Source: DASRCB01 sp035653295
Lineage (GTDB): Bacteria; Acidobacteriota; Terriglobia; Bryobacterales; Bryobacteraceae
Direction of reading: 5' to 3'
DNA: 25,485 bases
Assembly: GCA_035653295.1 (NCBI GenBank)
Contig: DASRCB010000056.1
Location: 1-25,485, forward strand
The notes beneath the pieces are model-generated. The model saw only the letters and a list, made by a program, of their open reading frames with translations, searched no databases and was not told where the DNA came from. Positions within the stretch are counted from its first letter, which is position 1. Each line of letters opens with the position of its first letter. Position numbers and translations under genes: made by a program. Below are positions 1 to 5,787 of this stretch, one piece after another.

Positions 1-1
1 C

Positions 2-1012
2 AATCGGACGGCGAAGGACGAACCGGATCTCTCGGCGTGGCCCTCAGGCGCGGCTCGTTTTATCGAGCCCATGCGCGCGAAGCTCGTTTCCGCGCTGCCG
101 GAAGGCGGCGAGTGGCGTTACGAAATCAAGCTCGATGGTTATCGCGTGCTTGCCGTGAAGAACGCCGGCCGCGTCAGTCTTCTGTCTCGCCACGACAACG
201 CGCTGAACGATCGTTTCCCAGCTGTCGCGGAGGCGTGCGGCGCGCTCGATGACGATACGGTGCTGGACGGCGAAGTCGTCGCGCTCGACGAACAGGGCCG
301 GCCCTCTTTCACCCTGCTCCAGAACTCGCGCGGCGGCAGGCAGCCCATCGTGTACTACGTATTTGATCTGCCCATCTTTCGCGGGCACGATCTGCTCGGG
401 GCGCGGCTCGACGAGCGCCGCCGCCTTCTGGAGCAATACGTAATGCCTGGCCTGTCCGACCCGGTTCGCCTTTCCGCCACAGTAGACGCAACGCCCGCCG
501 AACTGATCCGCGCCGCGCGCGAGCAGCACCTCGAAGGGCTCGTCGCCAAGCGCGGCAGCAGCATCTACGAGCCGGGGCAGAGAAGCGGGGCGTGGGTGAA
601 GTTTCGGACGGCGGAGGGTCAGGAACTGGTTATCGGTGGCTACCTGCCCGGCCCGCATGTGTTCGGCGCTCTGCTGGCCGGCTATTACGATGGCGATCGC
701 CTGCTGTTCATCGGCAAGATCAAGAACGGATTCACGCCGGCGCTGCGGCGCAAAGTGGCCGAACGGTTCAAAGGCCTGGGCGCCACGCGCTGCCCGTTCG
801 CGAACTTACCGGAACCGAAGAACGCGCGCCGAGGCAAGGCGCTGACCGCCGAAGTCATGAAGGAATGCTGCTGGCTGAAGCCGGAGCTGGTGGCGCAGAT
901 CGAATTCACGGACTGGACTGCCGCCAATCACCTGCGCCACTCGCGTTTCGTTGCTTTCCGCGACGACGTGGACCCGCGCGAGGTGCATCACGAAGTCCCC
1001 GCCGCGCCCTGA
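2..1012 (+). CDS. ATP-dependent DNA ligase, 5' end outside window
   Basis: Ligase of the LigD/LigC type that seals DNA nicks through a lysyl-AMP intermediate. The frame is open from base 2, and the ATG at 71 lies inside the conserved entry to the ligase domain (FIEPMRAKL), so the true start is upstream of the window. Counting from that Met, motif I is EIKLDGYR with the adenylated lysine at about residue 20 (codon 128-130). Motif III is DGEVVALD, motif IIIa is YYVFDLP, motif IV is EGLVAKR and motif V is WVKFR. An OB-fold tail with ELVIGGY and a terminal RHSRFVAFRDD follow, as in the ligase part of LigD. The protein ends after the OB domain, so no polymerase domain follows; a phosphoesterase or polymerase domain could still lie upstream. 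The hydrophilic NRTAKDEPD stretch before the domain looks like a linker. It converges with the next gene after 6 nt. The family call is firm; domain content at the N-terminus is unknown. Confidence 0.93.
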   Translation, partial: NRTAKDEPDLSAWPSGAARFIEPMRAKLVSALPEGGEWRYEIKLDGYRVLAVKNAGRVSLLSRHDNALNDRFPAVAEACGALDDDTVLDGEVVALDEQGRPSFTLLQNSRGGRQPIVYYVFDLPIFRGHDLLGARLDERRRLLEQYVMPGLSDPVRLSATVDATPAELIRAAREQHLEGLVAKRGSSIYEPGQRSGAWVKFRTAEGQELVIGGYLPGPHVFGALLAGYYDGDRLLFIGKIKNGFTPALRRKVAERFKGLGATRCPFANLPEPKNARRGKALTAEVMKECCWLKPELVAQIEFTDWTAANHLRHSRFVAFRDDVDPREVHHEVPAAP

Positions 1013-1018
1013 ATCGCC

Positions 1019-1936
1019 CTATTTCTTGTCGGTGAAGGTGACGTTCACCGCGTTCGTGCCGCCATCTTTGGTGACCGTGATATTGACCTGCCGCTTCTGA
1101 CTTTCGTCCGAGGCCGCGATCATGTTCATCTCGCCGGTATTGAGATTGGCCGACTCCTTCAGGCCCGCCGAGTTCAGCGCGTCCTTATAGAACGCCAGAA
1201 CCTTGTCCGGCGCATCATCGGTCTTGAAGCTGAAGACGGCGCTGCTGCCGTCCTTCGTGTCGGAGGATGCGGCGCCCTGGGGGTTGGATCCGGGATACTT
1301 CGGCAGCCACGACGGCAGGTCTACAGGTCCCGCGCCGAAGCGCGCCGTGCCGTCATTCGTCTTGACCTCGAAACTGCCCGTATCTCCGTTTCCGTTCGCG
1401 CCGAAGGTCACGGTCTCGCCATTGTCGCCTTTGATGGTGAGTCTGCCGTTCTTCACGTCGCTGGCGTTGATGGTCATGGTCTTGCCCGTCTTCTTCTCGC
1501 GGATGGTCAGCGTGCCGCGATTGTCGTTCTCAGAGACAAGTTCGTAGTCGGGGTTCGCCGCGACCGCCAGCTTCGCGATGGCAATGGTCGGATTCTTCTG
1601 CATCAGATCCGGATCGAGACCGGCCTGCTTCGCCTTGTGGACCACGAACAGGCCCGCAGCCACGATGGCCAGAATGAAGCAGACAAACAAACCACCGAGT
1701 ATGATCAGCACCCACGCGAGCGGCCCGAGCCCCTTCCTCGGTTGTGGCTGCGGATAGGCGCCGGGCTGCTGTGGCGGATAACCAGCGGGCGGCTGCGGAT
1801 AGCCGGCCGGTGGCGGGGGCGGCGCCATCTGCGGTTGCGGGGCCGCGCCGCCGCCGTATACGCTCTGAAACTGGCCGCCGCCGGACTGCGGATTTCCTCC
1901 GAGATTCCCCGGCCCCGGAGGGGGTGTCGTTGACAT
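1019..1936 (-). CDS. Proline-rich single-pass membrane protein, function unknown
   Basis: A 305-residue protein that I cannot assign to a function. Residues 5-66 are rich in Pro, Gln, Gly and Tyr, with repeated PAGYP-type units, and are probably disordered. A strong hydrophobic segment at about 71-99 is a single membrane span preceded by RKG. The rest (about 105-305) is a soluble domain with many Thr, Asp, Asn and Gly residues and alternating beta-like segments, ending in VTFTDKK. The topology suggests a cytoplasmic Pro-rich tail and an external C-terminal domain; this is inference. The ATG at 1936 was chosen over an upstream ATG (1972) because GGAGGAG sits at 1946-1952, 9 nt before it. It is divergent from the next gene, with a 91-nt gap, and convergent with the ligase. 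Confidence 0.8.
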   Translation of the reverse strand: MSTTPPPGPGNLGGNPQSGGGQFQSVYGGGAAPQPQMAPPPPPAGYPQPPAGYPPQQPGAYPQPQPRKGLGPLAWVLIILGGLFVCFILAIVAAGLFVVHKAKQAGLDPDLMQKNPTIAIAKLAVAANPDYELVSENDNRGTLTIREKKTGKTMTINASDVKNGRLTIKGDNGETVTFGANGNGDTGSFEVKTNDGTARFGAGPVDLPSWLPKYPGSNPQGAASSDTKDGSSAVFSFKTDDAPDKVLAFYKDALNSAGLKESANLNTGEMNMIAASDESQKRQVNITVTKDGGTNAVNVTFTDKK

Positions 1937-2027
1937 GGATGATTGCTCCTCCGTGAAAGGATACACCAGCAAAGCGGCGCCGCGGGCGGCCGGCGCGGCT
2001 GGTCAATAATCAGAACAGAAGCATCTC

Positions 2028-2474
2028 ATGCGGCAGATCGTTTACAGTCTTCAGTTCAAGGGCAAGGCGCTGCCCGGCCACGAATCCGGCGTGCTGAAAG
2101 CGACCACCAGCGCTACCAGCTGCAGCCTGCAGTCGGTGGTGACCGACGATGGAGTGGAAGGCACGTTCCATCCCGCCGATGGCGGCATGGCTTTCTTCGA
2201 ATCGGAGATTCGCGCCGCGGGCCAGAACGCATTTACCGAGAGCGGCACGATCACATTTGGCGAGGAAGGGCATTCCCTGCGGTTCAGCACGATAGGGCAG
2301 GGGGCGCTGGGACCTTCGGCGGATCCGAAGCTTTCGGCGGGTGCGGTGCTTTGGAAAATCGAAGGAGGCGATGGCCAGTTCGAGGGCGCGACCGGCTACA
2401 TCACCTCCAATTTCTTAGTGGCCCAGGATGGTGAGGTAACCGATCACCAGCTCGGGGTTATTTTCGTCAAGTAG
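2028..2474 (+). CDS. Small beta-rich hypothetical protein
   Basis: A 148-residue protein without signal peptide or membrane span. Glycine-rich alternating strands, such as SGTITFGEEGHSLRF and GDGQFEGATGYITSNF, suggest a small beta-barrel resembling DUF3224 or allene-oxide-cyclase-like folds. That assignment rests on general pattern only. There is no clear catalytic motif. The start at ATG 2028 has only a weak AGAAG-type ribosome site. The gene converges with the small gene at 2482, leaving 7 nt between stops. Confidence 0.7.
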   Translation: MRQIVYSLQFKGKALPGHESGVLKATTSATSCSLQSVVTDDGVEGTFHPADGGMAFFESEIRAAGQNAFTESGTITFGEEGHSLRFSTIGQGALGPSADPKLSAGAVLWKIEGGDGQFEGATGYITSNFLVAQDGEVTDHQLGVIFVK

Positions 2475-2481
2475 CAGGGCT

Positions 2482-2709
2482 TCACGACGGATTATCGGGG
2501 TCGCCGGGGCTGCCGTCGTTGAGCCGGTTTGCGGAGCCCTCGGATTTCGGGTGCGCGGGGTCGCCATGCGCGCCAGGGACCTGCATATAACCGGGGCTCT
2601 TGCCGAAACCGGGACGCGACGCCTGTTCCTTCTCTACTGTGGAATGGCTGCCGCTTTTATTGGAAGTCTGCGGATCTTTCTGATCGCCGGTTTCAGCGCC
2701 TTTGGACAT
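2482..2709 (-). CDS. Small hydrophilic, probably disordered protein
   Basis: A 75-residue protein made almost entirely of polar residues, Gly and Pro (SANRLNDGSPGDPDNPS at the end), with no hydrophobic core, so it is probably disordered. It resembles in composition the small stress-associated proteins often seen in soil bacteria; no family is recognised. Its ATG overlaps the TAA stop of the DUF4142 gene in a TAATG arrangement (2707-2711), and a GGGAG lies 9 nt upstream within that gene. Both facts support a real, translationally coupled second gene of a two-gene operon. It could be involved in the same stress response as its partner, which is inference. Confidence 0.6.
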   Translation of the reverse strand: MSKGAETGDQKDPQTSNKSGSHSTVEKEQASRPGFGKSPGYMQVPGAHGDPAHPKSEGSANRLNDGSPGDPDNPS

Positions 2710-3263
2710 TACTGGTTGCTCCCGCCGCTGCGCACCTGGGAATCCGTCTTCTCGGCCAACCTCAGGTGTTCCTGAAGAATGGGCAGCGTCTTCCCCGCGA
2801 ACGCTTTTACATCCGGATCCTTGCCGTTATCGGCTTCCTTCTGGAACTCAGATATGTCCTTGCGGTGGTCCTTCACCATGTCGGACATATAAGCTTTATC
2901 GAAGGCTGCCCCGTGCAAAGACGAGAGCTTGTCTTTGGTGGCCTGATCCTTTGCGTCAAGCGAGGTGGGAAGGGTGACGTTCTTCTGCGCGGCGATACTC
3001 TTCAGTTCGTCATTGGCCTTGGTGTGATCATCAACCATTCGCTGGCCGAATTGTTTGACGGCGTCGCTCTGAGCGTTCGACTTCGCCAGATTACCGAGCT
3101 CGACTTCGGCCATGCCGCCCTGCGCGGCCTTGATCATGAATGTCTGATCGGCGGAACCGGGGTTCATACGATCGGCGCTGCCGTTTTTCTGGGCGAAGAG
3201 CGACCCCGCTCCCAGCACCAGAAGGCCGGCGCTTAACAGAGTTACACTACGATGTCTTCGCAT
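2709..3263 (-). CDS. DUF4142 family exported protein
   Basis: A 184-residue protein with a signal peptide (MRRHRS, then a hydrophobic run ending GAGSLFAQ at about residue 25) and a DUF4142 domain. Family signatures are DQTFMIKAAQGGMAEVELG near the start, then FGQRMVDDHTKANDELKSIA, and a C-terminal HLRLAEKTDS. DUF4142 is a helical, ferritin-like four-helix bundle found in the periplasm; its biochemical role is not established. The ATG at 3263 has GGAGG at 3275-3279, 11 nt upstream, and opens directly on the signal peptide. The frame stays open another 470 nt upstream, but that extension would cover the start of the divergent hydrolase and was rejected. It is coupled to the small gene at 2482. 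Confidence 0.88.
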   Translation of the reverse strand: MRRHRSVTLLSAGLLVLGAGSLFAQKNGSADRMNPGSADQTFMIKAAQGGMAEVELGNLAKSNAQSDAVKQFGQRMVDDHTKANDELKSIAAQKNVTLPTSLDAKDQATKDKLSSLHGAAFDKAYMSDMVKDHRKDISEFQKEADNGKDPDVKAFAGKTLPILQEHLRLAEKTDSQVRSGGSNQ

Positions 3264-3346
3264 AAGCTGAACAACCTCCAAAAATAAGATCCGCGCCGGA
3301 CCTGTATGTTTCGCCAGGGGCAAGCTTATATCCTGAAGAAAGATCA

Positions 3347-4399
3347 ATGACACGTGTGTATGGCAGATGGATGGAAGCGTGGGAGAATCGCCTGTGCTTC
3401 CGGGCCACGAACCGCGTCGTGCGGCCTTTCGAATGGGGCGCGGAGTTCGTAAACAGCTGGCCTGTTGCGGCGGAGATCCATCGAAATGGACACGGTGACG
3501 AGGCCTATCTGATTGAGGTGAATCGCCGGGCCACGGAGGCCAGCGAGAGTTTTTACGGTTACGCCGCGCCTCGCGATTTTCGGCTGAGCGATGATAACCT
3601 GCTGACATTCTCGTCACCGGTGGAAACGCCGTGGGATGAAAACAACAAAGTACACGCGCAATGGTTTCCAGCCTCGCCGCGCAAAGGGGAGCGGCCGCGG
3701 CGCGCCGTTGTCGTGCTGCCGCACTGGAACGCACCCGCGGGCGCCCACATCGGGCTGGCGAAGGGCATCAGCAAGCTGGGCATCTCCGCGCTTCGTCTCA
3801 GCCTGCCGTACCACGATTTCCGTATGCCAGGGGAACTGCGCCGCGCTGACTATGCCGTATCGTCGAACATCGGACGCACCATCGACGCCACCCGGCAGGC
3901 GGTGATCGATGCGCGCGCCTGCCTGGACTGGCTCGAGGGCCAGGGCTACGAGCGGCTGGGCATCGTGGGCACCAGCCTTGGCTCGTGCTACGCGTTCCTG
4001 ACGGCGACCCACGATCCGCGCATTCGCGTGAATGTCTTCAATCACTGCTCGGCGTGGTTCGGCGATGTGGTGTGGACCGGCCTTTCGACGCGGCACATCC
4101 GGGAAACGCTGGAGCAGCATCTCGATGTCGCGCGGCTGCGCGATTTATGGCGGGCCATCAGCCCGGTGTGCTACATCGATAAGTTCGCCGCGCTGAAACA
4201 AAAATCGCTGTTTCTGTACACGCGCTACGATACGACATTTTTGCCCGAGTTCTCGCGCCAGGTAGTGGCGACCATCGCGCGCACCGGGGTCGAGCACAAG
4301 GTCGTGGTGTTGCCCTGCGGCCATTACACGCTCGGAGAGTTCCCGTTCAAGTACGTGGCGGGGTATCAGATTTGTTCGTTCCTGGCGCGGAACTTGTAG
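3347..4399 (+). CDS. Alpha/beta hydrolase
   Basis: A 350-residue soluble hydrolase of unknown substrate. The nucleophile elbow is GTSLG with Ser210. The likely acid is Asp295 in YTRYDTTFLP, and the likely base is His326 in PCGHYTLGEF. A strand followed by PHWNAP at about 121-130 is where the oxyanion-hole loop is expected. About 110 residues before the core carry no recognised domain. There is no signal peptide, so it probably acts in the cytoplasm. The start at 3347 follows an AAGAAAG purine run; an ATG at 3371 is an alternative. It is divergent from the DUF4142 gene and converges with the phosphatase gene after 6 nt. An esterase or peptidase activity cannot be separated from sequence alone. 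Confidence 0.85.
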   Translation: MTRVYGRWMEAWENRLCFRATNRVVRPFEWGAEFVNSWPVAAEIHRNGHGDEAYLIEVNRRATEASESFYGYAAPRDFRLSDDNLLTFSSPVETPWDENNKVHAQWFPASPRKGERPRRAVVVLPHWNAPAGAHIGLAKGISKLGISALRLSLPYHDFRMPGELRRADYAVSSNIGRTIDATRQAVIDARACLDWLEGQGYERLGIVGTSLGSCYAFLTATHDPRIRVNVFNHCSAWFGDVVWTGLSTRHIRETLEQHLDVARLRDLWRAISPVCYIDKFAALKQKSLFLYTRYDTTFLPEFSRQVVATIARTGVEHKVVVLPCGHYTLGEFPFKYVAGYQICSFLARNL

Positions 4400-4405
4400 C
4401 CTCCC

Positions 4406-5152
4406 TCACTTCGCTCGAAACACGAGCACGGTAGCATCGTCGGTCTGATCGCCGGCGGTGAACTCGTCCATCGCGCGGAAGATGGCGTCCACGATTGCGT
4501 GCGCCGGTTTGGCGCGATTCGCGGCCGCCGCGCGGCGTACCCCGTTTGCGCCCCACTGTTCGTCAGCATCATTGGCCGCTTCCGTGATGCCGTCGGAGCA
4601 GGCGATCAGCAGATCGCCAGGCGCGAGGCGAACAGCGCCTTCATCGTAGGTGGAATCATCGAACATGCCGACCGGCGCGCCGCCGGTCCACAGGCACTCG
4701 ACCGAGCCGTCGCGGCGGAGGACCATGGGCGGAACATGGCCCGCATTCACATAGCGCAGCGTGCGCGTCGCTGCATCATACACGCCGTAAAACAGGGTGG
4801 CGTAGCGTTCCGAGGGCGAGGCCGCGTGCACCTGCCGGTTCACCACGTCCATCACCGCCGCGGGATCGCCGCCGAAGAGCGCCGCGGTGCGGAGCGATGA
4901 CTGAACGCTGGAGATCATCAGGGCGGCGGCGAGCCCTTTCCCGGAAGCGTCGCCGATCGCAATGCCGGTGCGATTGCCGGCCAGCGGGATGAAATCGAAG
5001 CAATCGCCTCCGACTTCAAGCATCTGGCGGCAGCGCGCGTCATGGTCGAGGGCGCCGGCCGGCGCGGCCTGGCGCTGCATGAAGCGCTGCTGCACGTCGC
5101 ACGCCGTCATCCACTCCCATCTGCTTTCCATCGCCATCGCCTGAGCCGCCAT
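4406..5152 (-). CDS. RsbU/SpoIIE-type PP2C serine phosphatase
   Basis: A 248-residue metal-dependent Ser/Thr phosphatase of the SpoIIE/RsbU group, which typically dephosphorylates an anti-sigma-factor antagonist in partner-switching stress control. The order of motifs is CDVQQRFM (about 18-25), EVGGDCFDF (Asp50, Asp53), IGDASGKGLAAAL (Asp68), YVNAGHVPP, ACSDGITEA (Asp187) and QTDDATVLVF (Asp238, Asp239). All metal-binding acids are present. Only about 35 residues precede the domain and contain no recognisable sensor (GAF, PAS or HAMP), so any input must come from a partner. ATG 5152 was chosen because a strong GGAGG at 5160-5164 stands 7 nt before it; the longer open frame to 5257 is not needed. 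A perfect inverted repeat lies immediately upstream (5171-5200). No anti-sigma or antagonist gene is adjacent. Confidence 0.9.
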   Translation of the reverse strand: MAAQAMAMESRWEWMTACDVQQRFMQRQAAPAGALDHDARCRQMLEVGGDCFDFIPLAGNRTGIAIGDASGKGLAAALMISSVQSSLRTAALFGGDPAAVMDVVNRQVHAASPSERYATLFYGVYDAATRTLRYVNAGHVPPMVLRRDGSVECLWTGGAPVGMFDDSTYDEGAVRLAPGDLLIACSDGITEAANDADEQWGANGVRRAAAANRAKPAHAIVDAIFRAMDEFTAGDQTDDATVLVFRAK

Positions 5153-5170
5153 CTTTCCACCTCCACAGGT

Positions 5171-5200
5171 ATGTCGATTGGGGTGGTTGAGAATCGACAT
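5171..5200. promoter_or_regulatory. Perfect inverted repeat before phosphatase gene
   Basis: ATGTCGATT (5171-5179) and AATCGACAT (5192-5200) are exact reverse complements separated by 12 nt. The repeat starts 7 nt upstream of the phosphatase ribosome-binding sequence. It could be an operator for a dimeric regulator, or a hairpin in the 5' leader affecting translation. Which of these applies cannot be told from the sequence. Confidence 0.55.
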
Positions 5201-5314
5201 GGGTGGGGTTGAAAATTTCGGGCGGGGTGCGAGCGGGGGGTGGCGCAAAGAGGGCACTGAGGGGAACTGGTGTCAGCAGAATGACTTATGTTCGGTGATG
5301 AGGCAAAGCCGGTG

Positions 5315-5339
5315 GGTGCAAGCCAAAGGCTCGCACTAC
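5315..5339 (-). repeat. REP-like element, copy 1
   Basis: On the minus strand the element reads GTAG followed by TGCGAGCC, a TTT loop, and GGCTTGCACC. The stem of 9 bp has one G-T pair, which becomes an A-C mismatch on the other strand. A GTAG head followed by an imperfect palindrome is the pattern of REP elements mobilised by RAYT (TnpA-REP) transposases. Two more copies occur at 15226 and 25460. This copy is in the divergent region between the phosphatase and PadR 1. Confidence 0.75.
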
Positions 5340-5388
5340 AAAATTTCCAAACTCCAGCGCCAGGCGGGCTGAGGGCCTGCCGCCCATG

Positions 5389-5418
5389 TTGACTTTCTAC
5401 AGGAAAGGGGGGCATACT
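5389..5418 (+). promoter_or_regulatory. Promoter of PadR 1-ADOP 1 operon
   Basis: TTGACT (5389-5394) and CATACT (5413-5418) are separated by 18 nt. The -10 ends only 16 nt before the PadR ATG, so the predicted leader is about 10 nt and has no good Shine-Dalgarno sequence. The same -35/-10 form recurs at 13883 and 25421. Confidence 0.6.
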
Positions 5419-5434
5419 TCTGTGGACGGGCAAC

Positions 5435-5776
5435 ATGAAAGACGCTGACCGGTCGGAGGTCCCCTACGGCACCCTCGATCTGATGATCCTCAAGACGCTC
5501 GAGTCGATGGGCGCGCTGCACGGGTACGGGATCGCGCGGCGCATCGAGCAGGTGGCCGAGCAGTCCCTCTCGCTGAATCAGGGCACGCTTTATCCCGCGC
5601 TTCTGCGGCTGGAACAGCGGGGCTGGATCGACAGCGAATGGGGCGCCAGCGAGAACAATCGGCGCGCGCGCTTCTACTCCATTACGCGCGCGGGCAGAAA
5701 ACAGCTGTCGCGCGAAACCGAGAGCTGGGCGCGCACCGTGGCAATCGTCAATCGCCTGCTGGGGAACCCGTCGTGA
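5435..5776 (+). CDS. PadR family transcriptional regulator (PadR 1)
   Basis: A 113-residue winged-helix repressor. PadR hallmarks are VPYGTLDLMILKTLE at the start, then HGYGIARRIEQ, the recognition-helix region LNQGTLYPALLRLEQRGWI, and the wing NNRRARFYSITRAGRKQL. The short C-terminal helix (to about residue 113) is the dimerisation helix expected for the family. It lies directly upstream of ADOP 1, whose ATG comes 11 nt after this stop, so it probably regulates itself and that permease. PadR regulators paired with ADOP permeases are a recurrent arrangement in Acidobacteriota. The effector is unknown. Confidence 0.92.
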   Translation: MKDADRSEVPYGTLDLMILKTLESMGALHGYGIARRIEQVAEQSLSLNQGTLYPALLRLEQRGWIDSEWGASENNRRARFYSITRAGRKQLSRETESWARTVAIVNRLLGNPS

Positions 5777-5787
5777 TCGGAGCGCGC

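Larger units (their letters stand above)
5153..5388. other. Intergenic region between phosphatase and PadR 1
   Basis: No credible gene lies here. The stretch contains the phosphatase ribosome site (5160-5164), a perfect 9-bp inverted repeat (5171-5200), a REP-like element (5315-5339) and, just beyond its end, the promoter of the PadR-ADOP operon (5389-5418). The region 5201-5310 holds nothing I recognise. Confidence 0.6.

Noticed and set aside
3264..3734. N-terminal extension of the DUF4142 frame
   Set aside because: It lies upstream of a signal peptide and a good ribosome site, and overlaps the divergent hydrolase gene.
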